This document shows, in pieces, positions 52,677-61,965 of a stretch of 64,000 nt of DNA. The stretch covers positions 372,001-436,000 of the forward strand of contig NZ_JAKJIC010000002.1 of the NCBI RefSeq assembly GCF_021864535.1, in the 5' to 3' direction. The DNA comes from Oryzibacter oryziterrae (lineage in GTDB: Bacteria; Pseudomonadota; Alphaproteobacteria; Rhizobiales; Pleomorphomonadaceae). Position 1 is the first letter of the stretch; every line of letters begins with the position of its first letter. The position numbers and the translations under genes are program-made. The notes below the pieces were generated by a model. The model saw only the letters and a list, made by a program, of their open reading frames with translations, made no database searches and had not been told where the DNA came from.

Positions 52677-54905
52677 TCAGTTGTGGCGATTGCTTAGGCG
52701 CAGCCGCCAGGCGTAGATCGATTCCTCGAGACCGAAATCCAGCTGCCGCTGTGCGGCACCATCGGCAACCTCCTTCAGGTTTCGCAGCAGGACGGGCGCG
52801 ATGCGGTCCGTGGCCATCGGCCGGCCGATCAGATAGCCCTGCAAGCCATCGCATCCCAGATTGGTGAAGAACTCGCGCTCGCCATCGGTCTCGATACCCT
52901 CGGCGATCACCACCATCCCCAGCGTATGCGACAGCGACACGATCGACCGGACGATCTCCTCCAGCTGCTGCGGATTGGACTGGACGCCCTTGGCAAAGGA
53001 CTGGTCGATCTTCAGCACGTCGAAGCCGAACTTCCAAAGATAGCCGAGGCTGGAGTAGCCCGAACCGAAATCGTCGAGCGCAATGCGGATGCCCATGCTC
53101 TTGAGCGACTCCAGCTGGCTGATCACCGCGTCACTGTCGGCCAGCAGCACGCTCTCGGTCACCTCGAGCACGATGCGGATCGGCAGCACGCCAGTCTCGT
53201 CAATGGCCGCCTGGATGGTCTCCACGAGATTGCGCCCGTCGGAGCTGCGCGTCAGGAACTGTCCCGGCGACAGGTTGATGGCGATGGTGACAGGGGCCGG
53301 CCAGTTCTTGCCGATGCGCAAGGAGTTGCGGATCACCTGGGCGCCGATGTCGACGATCAGGCGCATGTCCTCGGCGATCGGGATGAACTCCGATGGCGGT
53401 ATGTAGCTGCCGCCCGGCTCACGCAGGCGCAGCAACGCCTCCATTCCGACGATCCGCCGCGAGCCGATATCCAGCACCGGCTGGAAGTGCAGTTCGAAAC
53501 TCTCGTCGGTCACCGCCTGCTGCAGGAGCTTTTCGATCCGCCGCCGCCGTGTCCGCTGGTCATGGATGGCCTCATCGAACTGGACCGCGCGGTTGCGGCC
53601 GGCATTCTTGGCCCGATAGAGCGCATCGTCGGCATCGACGATCATCTGCGGCAGCGTCTTGAAGCCCCTGCCATTGTCGGCGCAGCCGATGCTCGCCGAA
53701 AGGTCCAGCAGAATGCCGCGGTAACGCATGGGTTCGTGGATCAGGTCCACGATATCCCTGGCAATGTCGAGTGGCGTGGCGCCTCCGGTCTGGATGGCAC
53801 CTGCCAGGATGAACTCATCGCCGCCAAAGCGGCCAACGGTCATGCCCTGACCGGCAAAGGTGGTGAGGCGACGGCCGATCTCGACGATCACTTCGTCGCC
53901 GGCGGCATGTCCGAAGTCGTCGTTGATGTCCTTGAAGTGATCGATGTCGATCAGGGCGACGAAACTGGTTTCGGCCTTGGCAAGGCGTTCGCCCGCCAGC
54001 TCCATGAATCGCCCGCGATTGGCGACGCCCGAGAGCGTGTCGATATAGGCCATTTCGGTGACGCGCGCGAACATCTGGTCGCGCTCGCGGGCTCGCATCT
54101 GCGCTTGCGTCTTGATCAGCATCAGCGCCAGCGCCACGATGAGCGAGGCGATCGAGGTGCCGAGCAGAATATGGTGTCCGAGCAATTCGGCCGCGGCCAG
54201 GTCCGGTTCCACCACCTTGGTGACTTCCATCACCGCCCGCACGTCGTTGAGCTTCCAGTCCTTCTTGGGCGAGTTGACGTCCGTGTCGTGGCAGGAGACG
54301 CAAGCCTCCGACACCAGCCGGTCGGCGACGGCAACGCGCAAGACCCGCTTGCCGTGGATCACGTCCCTGCGCTGCACCACCGCAAAGGGATCGGACTGGA
54401 ACGTCACCCAGGCCGAGGACTGGAAATCATCCATCTTGCGGGTCGCACGCGACGGCCACGGGTAGGGGCTATAGAGCTCGACCCGCGTGTCGGCCGACTT
54501 CATGAGGTCACCGAGGTCCAGCGTCATGGTGGCCGGCAGCGGAATGTGATTGGGATTGTTGCGCCAGTCCCAGTCTGCCGTGATCGGCCCGCCAGCCTTG
54601 CGAATGCGCGCCACCACATTTTCGGAATAGTACTTGCGCGTCAGCTTGACCTGATCGGCCACCTGCAGGTTCGAACGCTCGACCGCCTGAAGCGTGGTCT
54701 TCTCGAGCATATCGGGCAGCAGGAGTGCCAGGATCAGGTTGCCCAGCAGCAGGATCAGCAGCGTTCCGATCACGAACTGGCTGGACAGCATGTCCACCGA
54801 CGCCGCGGAATCCGGCTGTGACTTGGGCTTGCTCACCCATCTTCCCGTGATGACTCCGTCTCGCGACAGGTCACATTCCGTGATGTCTGCTCCGATATCC
54901 TGCAT
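52677..54905 (-). CDS. Membrane GGDEF-EAL protein with haem-c (DUF3365-type) sensor domain, 742 aa
   Basis: An N-terminal helix (about residues 43-63) leads into a periplasmic domain with a covalent-haem motif CVSCH (202-206), as in Tll0287/DUF3365-like sensors, and a second helix near 235. The cytoplasmic part has an intact GGDEF (VGRFGGDEFILAG), so diguanylate cyclase activity is possible, then an EAL domain with MEALLRLR, EVTESVL and DDFGSGYSSL, so phosphodiesterase activity is also possible. It may convert a redox, NO or O2 signal into c-di-GMP changes. Its position directly upstream of hcp hints at nitrosative stress. The true start may be the Met at residue 39. Confidence 0.87.
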   Translation of the reverse strand: MQDIGADITECDLSRDGVITGRWVSKPKSQPDSAASVDMLSSQFVIGTLLILLLGNLILALLLPDMLEKTTLQAVERSNLQVADQVKLTRKYYSENVVARIRKAGGPITADWDWRNNPNHIPLPATMTLDLGDLMKSADTRVELYSPYPWPSRATRKMDDFQSSAWVTFQSDPFAVVQRRDVIHGKRVLRVAVADRLVSEACVSCHDTDVNSPKKDWKLNDVRAVMEVTKVVEPDLAAAELLGHHILLGTSIASLIVALALMLIKTQAQMRARERDQMFARVTEMAYIDTLSGVANRGRFMELAGERLAKAETSFVALIDIDHFKDINDDFGHAAGDEVIVEIGRRLTTFAGQGMTVGRFGGDEFILAGAIQTGGATPLDIARDIVDLIHEPMRYRGILLDLSASIGCADNGRGFKTLPQMIVDADDALYRAKNAGRNRAVQFDEAIHDQRTRRRRIEKLLQQAVTDESFELHFQPVLDIGSRRIVGMEALLRLREPGGSYIPPSEFIPIAEDMRLIVDIGAQVIRNSLRIGKNWPAPVTIAINLSPGQFLTRSSDGRNLVETIQAAIDETGVLPIRIVLEVTESVLLADSDAVISQLESLKSMGIRIALDDFGSGYSSLGYLWKFGFDVLKIDQSFAKGVQSNPQQLEEIVRSIVSLSHTLGMVVIAEGIETDGEREFFTNLGCDGLQGYLIGRPMATDRIAPVLLRNLKEVADGAAQRQLDFGLEESIYAWRLRLSNRHN

Positions 54906-55137
54906 AGCCTTCGCTGACGTCTTCTTGTGTCAGGCTACGGATATGGAAATGGAAATAATTTGAGGTGAACGGATGTCGTCACGATACATATTGCGATTGC
55001 TATTTGAGGTCATGCTTTCGAAAAGGCAAACGCGGGAGGCAATAATCCGGTGCTGCAACAGCCTGCAGCTGACTTGTGTTCGGCCTTCGCGCCGCCTTGC
55101 GTGGCGCTGAAGAGCCTTGCACCAGGAGCGCCCGATT

Positions 55138-55881
55138 TCAGGCGCCGCCGATCAAACCATTTGCGCCGGCATCTTCCTTGAGGTCGACGCCGGTCAGCCC
55201 AAGATGCAGTGCCTGCCGCACCAGCCAGGCGATCTTGTCGGCGGCGGCCTCGTGGCTGAGACCGTCGGCATGAATATTCGACACGCAGTTCCGCTCGCTG
55301 TCGCGCCGCCCCACTTCCGGGGCAAAGGTGATATAGGCCCCGAGGCTGTCCGGTACGCTGAGGCCCGGTCGTTCGCCGATCAGCACCACCACGATGCGTG
55401 CGCCAAGCGCCGCGCCCGCCTCGTCGCCAAAGGCAACACGGGCCTGTTCTCCAAGCACGATCGGAGCAATTTGAAGGTCGCCGAGGCGCTTGAGGCACGC
55501 CTTGAGAACGCCTTCGGCCTGCTTGTCCACCGCCGCGGCCGACAGTCCGTCGGCAATCACGAAGGCCACGTCATGGGCGCCGGCCTCGATCGTGGCGAGA
55601 TCGTCGGGATGCACGCGCCGACCGAGGTCGGGACGGGTCAGATAGGTGGACCGATCGCGCGCCCGCGATCGGACGTGCAGTACACCGAGCGGTGCCAGAC
55701 GCTTGCGCAGGGCGGCGAAGTCCGCTTGCCCATGCACCGCGTCACGGGCCCGCGCATGCGACAGCTGGAAGTCGAGCACAGCCCGGGTCGGCAAGCCGTC
55801 GCCCACGCGTCCGAGGCCGATGCGGGCCCGCGTCACAGCGCGAAAGCGGGCGAAGGGATCGAAATCGACGGCGTTGCTCAT
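55138..55881 (-). CDS. eutC: Ethanolamine ammonia-lyase small subunit
   Basis: The 247-residue protein matches EutC: RARIGLGRVGDGLPTRAVLDFQLSHARARDAV at the N terminus, DVAFVIADGLSAAAVDKQA and GERPGLSVPDSLGAYITFAPEVGRRDSERNCVSNI. With EutB it forms the adenosylcobalamin-dependent lyase that converts ethanolamine to acetaldehyde and ammonia. It overlaps eutB by ATGA. No microcompartment or eut transporter genes are nearby. Confidence 0.95.
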   Translation of the reverse strand: MSNAVDFDPFARFRAVTRARIGLGRVGDGLPTRAVLDFQLSHARARDAVHGQADFAALRKRLAPLGVLHVRSRARDRSTYLTRPDLGRRVHPDDLATIEAGAHDVAFVIADGLSAAAVDKQAEGVLKACLKRLGDLQIAPIVLGEQARVAFGDEAGAALGARIVVVLIGERPGLSVPDSLGAYITFAPEVGRRDSERNCVSNIHADGLSHEAAADKIAWLVRQALHLGLTGVDLKEDAGANGLIGGA

Positions 55882-57275
55882 GCGGAGGCCCTGTAGTCCA
55901 GGAGTTTGCGGGAAAAGCCGGCGCCATGCGAGGTCGGGGCAAGGCGCCCCTTGCCGTCCAGCATGTCCATGCGCTTCAGCCAGGCTTCAAATTCGGGGGC
56001 GGGTGGTCGGTTGAAGTGGTGACGCAGGCTGACGATGTCGTGATAGGCAAGGCTCTGGTAGTTGAGCATCACGTCGTCGGCGCCCGGCACGGCGATCAGG
56101 AAGTTGACGCCGGCGTTGCCCAGCAGGAACATCAGCGTGTCCATGTCGTCCTGGTCGGCCTCGGCGTGATTGGTGTAGCAGACGTCGACGCCCATCGGCA
56201 CGCCCAGCAGCTTGCCGCAGAAGTGATCCTCAAGGCCAGCCCGGATGATCTGCTTGGAATCATAGAGATATTCCGGGCCGATGAAGCCGACCACGGTGTT
56301 GACCAGAAGCGGCTTTAAATGGCGCGCCACCGCATAGGCGCGCGCTTCGATCGTCTGTTCGTCGACGCCGTGATGGGCATCCGCCGACAGGGCCGAACCC
56401 TGGCCGGTCTCCAGATACATCACATTGTTGCCGACCGTGCCGCGATTGAGCGACAGCGCCGCCTGCCGACCCTCGTCGAGTACGGCAAGGTCGACGCCGA
56501 AGCCGCGGTTGGCCGCTTCCGTGCCGGCAATCGACTGAAACACCAGATCGAGCGGCGCCCCCGCCTCGATGGCCTTGATCGACGTGGTCACATGGGTGAG
56601 CACGCAGGACTGCGTCGGAATGTCGAAGCGCTGGCGCAGGCGATCGAACAGCTCCATCAACCGCATGCAGGCTTCGAGATTGTCCGTGGCCGGGTTGATG
56701 CCGATCACCGCGTCGCCGACGCCATAGAGCAGGCCGTCCAGTGTCGAGCCGGCGACGCCCTCGGGATCGTCGGTGGGGTGGTTGGGCTGCAGCCGGCTCG
56801 ACAGCCGGCCGGGCAGGCCGATGGTCGACCGGAAGCCTGTGACCACGCGGCACTTGGAAGCCACGGCAATCAGGTCGTGATTGCGCATGATCTTGGAGAC
56901 GGCAGCCACCATCTCCGGCGTCAGCCCCGGGGCAAGGGCCGTCAGCACTTCCGGCGTCGCTTCGTAGGACAGCAGCCAGTCGCGGAAGGCGCCCACCGTC
57001 ATGTGCGCCACCGGCGCAAAGGCGGCGGCGTCGTGACTGTCGACGATCAGGCGCGTCACCTCGTCCTGCTCATAGGGGATCAGCAGATCTTCAAGAAAGG
57101 TCTTGAGCGGGATGTCGGCCAGAACATAGCGCGCCGCCACCCGCCGCTCGTTGGTCTCCGCGCCGATGCCAGCCAGCATGTCGCCGGACTTGGGAGGAGA
57201 GGCGGCCGCCATCACCGCCTTGAGATCGGCGAAGACGTGACGCTCCTGGCTGAGAAGGATCGAATAACTGGACAT
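55878..57275 (-). CDS. eutB: Ethanolamine ammonia-lyase large subunit
   Basis: At 465 residues it has the expected length of EutB. Recognisable segments include LADIPLKTFLEDLLIPYEQDEVTRLI, VGDAVIGINPATDN and ETGQGSALSADAHHGVDEQT, which belongs to the substrate and cobalamin site region. It is the first gene of the eutBC pair. The 226-base upstream gap has tandem palindromes but no cobalamin riboswitch that I can recognise. Confidence 0.95.
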   Translation of the reverse strand: MSSYSILLSQERHVFADLKAVMAAASPPKSGDMLAGIGAETNERRVAARYVLADIPLKTFLEDLLIPYEQDEVTRLIVDSHDAAAFAPVAHMTVGAFRDWLLSYEATPEVLTALAPGLTPEMVAAVSKIMRNHDLIAVASKCRVVTGFRSTIGLPGRLSSRLQPNHPTDDPEGVAGSTLDGLLYGVGDAVIGINPATDNLEACMRLMELFDRLRQRFDIPTQSCVLTHVTTSIKAIEAGAPLDLVFQSIAGTEAANRGFGVDLAVLDEGRQAALSLNRGTVGNNVMYLETGQGSALSADAHHGVDEQTIEARAYAVARHLKPLLVNTVVGFIGPEYLYDSKQIIRAGLEDHFCGKLLGVPMGVDVCYTNHAEADQDDMDTLMFLLGNAGVNFLIAVPGADDVMLNYQSLAYHDIVSLRHHFNRPPAPEFEAWLKRMDMLDGKGRLAPTSHGAGFSRKLLDYRASA

Positions 57276-57323
57276 GAAACACTAAATAGGCCGTGCCCAC
57301 AATTCATCCAAGCCGGTTTTCTG

Positions 57324-57376
57324 GGCAATGATGCCGATGTCTTTGGCATTGTCCCCGCTGATCGGCAATGATGCCG
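57324..57376. promoter_or_regulatory. Tandem palindromic sites upstream of eutB
   Basis: GGCAATGATGCCG occurs twice (57324-57336 and 57364-57376), with a degenerate copy, GGCATTGTCC, midway (57345-57354). The spacing is about 20 bp, two helical turns. They lie 50-100 bases upstream of the eutB ATG and are good candidates for regulator binding. Confidence 0.5.
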
Positions 57377-57501
57377 GAAATGTCGGGGCGATGGCGCGAG
57401 AATGCAGTGAATTCGTCGGATATGTCGCGCTGGACCGGTCCGATGGGCTCTGCAGCGTGCCGATCTGCTCAAACTATGTTCACCGGAATGTCCGTCCCCG
57501 T

Positions 57502-58821
57502 TCACTTGCTGCCCGTCACCGGGCGCAGGCGCATGGTCGCCATCAGTCCCTGCGGGGTGGCGTCGCCGAGAATGAGCTCGCCACCATGGGCATGGCAGAC
57601 GTCGCGGGCAATGGTGAGGCCCAGGCCGAAGCCGGTATTGGATGCCGAGGTGCGCGCGCTGTCACCGCGCTCGAAGGGTTCCATCAGGCGGGCGCGCTGC
57701 TCGGCGGGAATGCCGGGCCCGTTGTCTTCGACAACGATGTTCACTTCGCCCGCTCGCGGCGCTTCGAGGCGGATTGTCACCACGGTGCCATGGCGGATGC
57801 CATTGTCCACCAGATTGGTCACGGCGCGCTGCAGGTCGCGCAGGCGCACCTTCGCCGGCAGCTTCTCCGGCCCCTCGTAGCTCACGGCATATCCGCAGTC
57901 GGCAAACTGATCGGCGATGGTCTGCAGCAGTGACGGCAGGTCGGCCCGGGCGAAGGGTTCGGTGCTGCTGGCACCGCTCAGATGCGTCAGCGCCGCCTGC
58001 ACCAGGGCTGCCATGTGGTCGAGATCGGCGAGCATGGGCTCGCGAATGCTGTCGTCCTCGATGAACTCGGCGCGGAGCCGTAGCCGGGTGATCGGTGTCC
58101 TGAGGTCATGGCTGACCGCCGCCAGCATTTGCGTCTTCTCGCCCATCAGCTTGCCGATACGGCCGCGCATGCGGTTGAAGGCGGCGATGGCGGCGCGGAT
58201 CTCGCGTGGTCCGTCCTCGCGGATGTCGGCGCCGCTCTGCAGGTCGCGAATGCCCTCGATCACCGACACGAAGCGCCGGAGCGGTCCGGTGATCACGATG
58301 ATTGCCCAGCCGACCACGAAGGTGGTGGCGATCACCAGAAAGCCCAGCGTGATGGTGGTCGGTCCCAGGAAGGGTTCGCGCAGGCCATGCGGAAAGTCGA
58401 TGGTCAGAAGACTGCCGTCGGGCAGGGCGGCAATCATGTGCCGCGCCGGCTTCACGCCGGCGGGGGCGTTGACGCCATAGAGCCTGATGTCGGGGCCGAG
58501 GACGCGCTGCAGCGGGTAACCGTCGATCGGCGTTGCGTCCGCCGGCAGCGGGCCGCTGGCGCTGGCGATCGCAGGGACCACGTCGTTGATCTGGTCCAGA
58601 AGGTGCGCCCGTTCTTCCGGAGGTGCGGCGACATAGAGATGCACCAGCGCCGCCACCTGACCGTCGATTTCCGCCGGAGACAGTGGCATCGTGCCGTGCG
58701 CGTCATCCCACAGGAAGAACAGCGTCAGCGCCGTGTGCAGCAGGATGATGGCCAACACGAGAAGGGAAATGACCTGGCCGGCAACAGTATCGGAAACCAG
58801 GCGCAATCCCTTGATGATCAT
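57502..58821 (-). CDS. Sensor histidine kinase, EnvZ-like architecture, 439 aa
   Basis: Two membrane helices (about residues 15-37 and 158-178) frame a periplasmic sensor of about 120 residues. A HAMP region (TGPLRRFVSVIEGIRDL), the phospho-acceptor H box (AAVSHDLRTPITRLR), the N box (VTNLVDNGIRHG), the DNGPGIP G1 box and GFGLGLTIARD follow. The gene overlaps its response regulator by ATGA. The signal is unknown. Confidence 0.92.
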   Translation of the reverse strand: MIIKGLRLVSDTVAGQVISLLVLAIILLHTALTLFFLWDDAHGTMPLSPAEIDGQVAALVHLYVAAPPEERAHLLDQINDVVPAIASASGPLPADATPIDGYPLQRVLGPDIRLYGVNAPAGVKPARHMIAALPDGSLLTIDFPHGLREPFLGPTTITLGFLVIATTFVVGWAIIVITGPLRRFVSVIEGIRDLQSGADIREDGPREIRAAIAAFNRMRGRIGKLMGEKTQMLAAVSHDLRTPITRLRLRAEFIEDDSIREPMLADLDHMAALVQAALTHLSGASSTEPFARADLPSLLQTIADQFADCGYAVSYEGPEKLPAKVRLRDLQRAVTNLVDNGIRHGTVVTIRLEAPRAGEVNIVVEDNGPGIPAEQRARLMEPFERGDSARTSASNTGFGLGLTIARDVCHAHGGELILGDATPQGLMATMRLRPVTGSK

Positions 58822-59531
58822 GTCAGCTCGACCTCAGGCGTGAACAGGTAGCCTTCCGAACGGATGGTCCGTATGAACTCCGTCTTGCCATCGTCCACGT
58901 CAAGCTTGCGGCGCAGGCGGCTCACAAGAATGTCGATGCTGCGCTCGAATGGCGCAGCAACGCGCCCCTGCGTCAGGTCGAGCAACTGGTCGCGGCTGAG
59001 CGTCAGGCCCGGCCGTTCGGCAAAGGTGACGAGCAGATCGAACTCGGCGCCGGTCAGCGTCACCTGCGTTGCGGCGGGCGAGGTGAGGCTGCGCGCCTTG
59101 AGATCCACCGTCCAGCCGGCGAAGGACAGCGTCGTCGCGTCGACCTTGCTGACCCGCAACGCGTTGACCGTGCTGCGGCGCAGGATGGCGCGGATGCGGG
59201 CCAAAAGTTCGCGGGCACTGAAGGGCTTGGCCAGATAGTCGTCAGCTCCGATCTCGAGGCCCACCACCCGGTCGATCTCCTCGCCGCGCGCCGACACGAT
59301 GATGATGGGAATGGTCGACGACGACCGCAGCCGCCGGCAGATGCTGAGTCCGTCTTCGCCCGGGAGCATGATGTCGAGCACAATCAGGTCAATGCGCGAG
59401 GTGGACAGGATCTTGTCCATCTCGCGTCCTTCGCGCGCCACCGAGACGCGGCAATCATTGGCCCGGAGATAGCGGGCGACCAGACTGTTGATGTCGTTAT
59501 CGTCTTCGACAAGGAGGATATGAGGCTGCAT
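58818..59531 (-). CDS. OmpR-family response regulator, 237 aa
   Basis: The receiver domain has the acidic pair (VEDDND), the phospho-acceptor Asp in IDLIVLDIMLPGEDGLSI, the Thr/Ser and the Lys in ADDYLAKPFSARELLARI. The C-terminal winged helix (LTGAEFDLLVTFAERPGLTLSRDQLLDL and RSIDILVSRLRRKL) binds DNA. It is cognate to the overlapping kinase. It is divergent from the small Ser/Thr-rich gene at 59743, a possible target. Confidence 0.93.
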   Translation of the reverse strand: MQPHILLVEDDNDINSLVARYLRANDCRVSVAREGREMDKILSTSRIDLIVLDIMLPGEDGLSICRRLRSSSTIPIIIVSARGEEIDRVVGLEIGADDYLAKPFSARELLARIRAILRRSTVNALRVSKVDATTLSFAGWTVDLKARSLTSPAATQVTLTGAEFDLLVTFAERPGLTLSRDQLLDLTQGRVAAPFERSIDILVSRLRRKLDVDDGKTEFIRTIRSEGYLFTPEVELT

Positions 59532-59742
59532 GTGACCAAGTGCGGCTGGAACTGTTGACGCAGGAATATCACCGCTTCCCGGGCCGCCAACATCTAAATT
59601 GTATCCGACTGTTTCCAGATGGGAGGCTTGAAATGTCGCGATACCCTTGAGTTTATCACGGTTACCATCTGTTAACCTTCGGGGCGCTTGCTGGGCTCAT
59701 GTATCGAGTAGCGAAGTAAAATCACAAGTGAGGCAGGCATAA

Positions 59743-60315
59743 ATGACCTCGATATCCTCTACCACATCATCCCACAGTCACAAATCGCCCCGCGATTTGC
59801 TTCAGACCACACTTCAATCCCAGATCAAGTCGGGCACGATCAGCTCCACCGATGAAACGGCCCTGTCCTCGGCGCTGGACACCATCGACAGCGCGCTGAA
59901 GAGCAGCGCCTCGTCGAACTCCGGCAGCGCTCCTCCGTCTCCCGACGAGATGCAATCCAAGATCAGCGGCCTGATCCAGCAGCAAGTCGATGCCGGCAGC
60001 CTGACCTCCGACCAGGCCAAGGAACTGTCGTCCGTCTTCTCCAGTGCCTTCTCCGGCAAGACGGATGGCACTCAGTCCGCCGGCGCCATGCCGCCGCCCC
60101 CGCCGGGACCTCCGCCGTCGGACAGCGACGGAGACAGTGACGGTTCGACTGCGTCGACCACATCGACCACGTCCTCCACCTCCGGATCGACGACCAACCT
60201 GGGCGATCTTCTCAAGCAGCTGCAGGAAGCCCTGAGCTCCGGCTCGTCCTATGGCGCCAGCGGCGCGTCGGCCTCGTCCTATACGCAAGGCTACGTGCTC
60301 AATCACTTGGCCTGA
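59743..60315 (+). CDS. Ser/Thr-rich hypothetical protein with poly-Pro linker, 190 aa
   Basis: This low-complexity protein has a Ser/Thr/His-rich start, two short amphipathic helical segments (LLQTTLQSQIKSG, then LIQQQVDAGSLTSDQAKELSSVF), a proline tract (MPPPPPGPPP), an Asp/Ser acidic patch (SDSDGDSDGS), a Ser/Thr tract and the end TQGYVLNHLA. There is no signal peptide or Cys. A clear terminator follows. I do not recognise a family. It could be exported non-classically, and its Ser/Thr tracts make it another conceivable substrate of the GT41 enzyme, which is speculation. Confidence 0.65.
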   Translation: MTSISSTTSSHSHKSPRDLLQTTLQSQIKSGTISSTDETALSSALDTIDSALKSSASSNSGSAPPSPDEMQSKISGLIQQQVDAGSLTSDQAKELSSVFSSAFSGKTDGTQSAGAMPPPPPGPPPSDSDGDSDGSTASTTSTTSSTSGSTTNLGDLLKQLQEALSSGSSYGASGASASSYTQGYVLNHLA

Positions 60316-60339
60316 TCGGCCTTTAGGCCAAAGTCCAGC

Positions 60340-60376
60340 AAACGCCGCTTCGGTCCCCAGTGCCGAGGCGGCGTTT
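60340..60376 (+). terminator. Rho-independent terminator after the Ser/Thr-rich gene
   Basis: A 9-bp stem, AAACGCCGC (60340-60348) and GCGGCGTTT (60368-60376), with an inner CGG/CCG pairing and a TTTTT run to 60378. It ends the transcript of the gene that stops at 60315. Confidence 0.85.
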
Positions 60377-60573
60377 TTGTCTGGCTGCACATCGGGGGCG
60401 TTCGGTCGAACGTCAGCCAAGCCAAAAAAAAATCCTGGCACGCAGCCCGGCGTCCTGAATTTGGCCATTGATTTCAGATGGAAAGACGGCCTCTATGGGA
60501 TCCGTGCTCCGCGTCATCGCGAGGCATCGGCAAGCCCGCACGGCGAGGCTCGCCGAAACAGGAGGAATGTCTG

Positions 60574-61275
60574 ATGTCACGCCCCGCAGCCGGATGGACC
60601 GAGGCCCTGCCGACCGATCGCCTGATCGCCGAGTTGGCTCTCTGGTCGGCTGATCTGATCAACCTTGGCAGCGATATTGCCCGCGCCGAATCCCACGCCG
60701 ACCTGCTGCACATCGACGTCTCCGACGGTCATTTCTCGCCGTCGCTGCTGTTCTTTCCCGATCTGGTGGCGCGCATCCGCTCGGTCACGGCCTGTCCGAT
60801 CCACGTCCACCTGATGGTCACCGAATCGGCGTTGATCCCCCAGATCAACCAGTTCGCCGAGGCTGGTGCCGACGTCATCTCCATCCACGCAGAGAACACC
60901 ATGGTCGCCGATGGCGCCCTCGGTCGCATCCGCGAACTCGGCCTGATCCCCGGCATCGTGCTGAAGGCCGATACGCCTGTCGCCAAGATCGTGCGCCATC
61001 TGCCGCGCGTCGGCTTCGTCACGCTGATGGGCACCACGGCCGGCCTCAAGGGCGAGCCCCTGTCGCCGCACGCCGCCCTCCGCCTCACCGAAGCGCGCAC
61101 CTATATCAAGGCGGCCCGCGTTGATCACCGCATCGTGCTGCTGGCCGACGGCGGCATCGACGAGGCCTCGATCAAGCCGCTGCGCAAGGCGGGCGCCGAT
61201 GCCATGGTCGTCGGCAGCCTCGCCTTCGATGCGCCTGACCTCGGCGAGCGTCTGGCCTGGATCAAGGGCCACTGA
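60574..61275 (+). CDS. Ribulose-phosphate 3-epimerase family protein, 233 aa
   Basis: This TIM-barrel epimerase has LLHIDVSDGHFSPSLLFFPDLV (catalytic Asp and metal His region), HVHLMVTES, ISIHAENT, VTLMGTTAGLKG and LLADGGIDEASI, the family's second catalytic Asp. It interconverts ketopentose or ketohexose phosphates at C3. The canonical VMTV-x-PG-x-GGQ loop is replaced by VTLMGTTAGLKG, so it is a paralogue of Rpe of the sugar-catabolic type rather than the housekeeping enzyme. ATG 60574 has GGAGGA upstream; the longer frame lacks support. Confidence 0.83.
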   Translation: MSRPAAGWTEALPTDRLIAELALWSADLINLGSDIARAESHADLLHIDVSDGHFSPSLLFFPDLVARIRSVTACPIHVHLMVTESALIPQINQFAEAGADVISIHAENTMVADGALGRIRELGLIPGIVLKADTPVAKIVRHLPRVGFVTLMGTTAGLKGEPLSPHAALRLTEARTYIKAARVDHRIVLLADGGIDEASIKPLRKAGADAMVVGSLAFDAPDLGERLAWIKGH

Positions 61276-61674
61276 TCAGCGGCCGGCTACCAGCCATTGC
61301 GGATTGAACCAGCGATCCGCATCGCCGTCATAGGGCAGGCGGTTGATGTCCCAATGCCGGATGAACCTGGCATAGACATCCCACACCGCCGGCCCGCCGC
61401 CCACGTAGACAACGCGGTCGGCAAACTGGCTCAACACCCATTCCGGGTCCATGTGCGAGCGGATGACGAACAGCGTCCGGTCGCCCCGCGCAAAGTCGGG
61501 AATGGCGCCGATGGTCTTCGGCCCGGCAATCAGCACATGGCCGCGCGTGATGTCGAAGAAGCGTTCGACGTCCGCCACAAACTCGCGGCCAGTGTTGCCT
61601 TCCCATGGCAACACGCCATGCAATCCCAATTGTCCCCTTGCGCCGATGGCGCAGATGGATCTGACGTCTGCCAA
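61276..61674 (-). CDS. Dihydrofolate reductase-like protein, 132 aa
   Basis: The N-terminal strand and Met20-type loop read ICAIGARGQLGLHGVLPWEG. An acidic residue in FVADVERFFDIT, LIAGPKTIGAIPDF and VVYVGGGPAVWDVYARFI follow the DHFR fold. It is shorter than classical FolA (about 160 residues), with a compact C terminus ending in DADRWF. The start is probably TTG 61674, preceded by GGAGG with five-base spacing; TTG 61722 is a longer option. It is convergent with the epimerase gene, one base apart. Whether it reduces dihydrofolate is uncertain. Confidence 0.75.
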   Translation of the reverse strand: MADVRSICAIGARGQLGLHGVLPWEGNTGREFVADVERFFDITRGHVLIAGPKTIGAIPDFARGDRTLFVIRSHMDPEWVLSQFADRVVYVGGGPAVWDVYARFIRHWDINRLPYDGDADRWFNPQWLVAGR

Positions 61675-61965
61675 TTGGACCTCCAAGTCCCTGCCTGCCC
61701 GAGTGTACCACCGGAGCCACAAGCCGCCGCTCGTCCATCAGGCTGATGTGACCTGATCGGCGTGAGCCCGGGCTTGGCCGTCTGATTCTCCTCCATCATA
61801 TCCGGCGCACGGCCGCCGGACACTATCTGGAGGACAGGGGTGCAGTACCCCGCAAGTTGTTGAGAACAGGGGCATTGGCAAGACATTTCTTGAGCATGCC
61901 CATACCAAAGCTTGTGTTTCACACGGAACTTTAGCAAGTTTCTCCCCTTGGGGCGGGGAAAACGA

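Noticed and set aside
57276-57501. Cobalamin riboswitch upstream of eutB
   Set aside because: The B12-box consensus was looked for on the minus strand and not found; only palindromic repeats are present.
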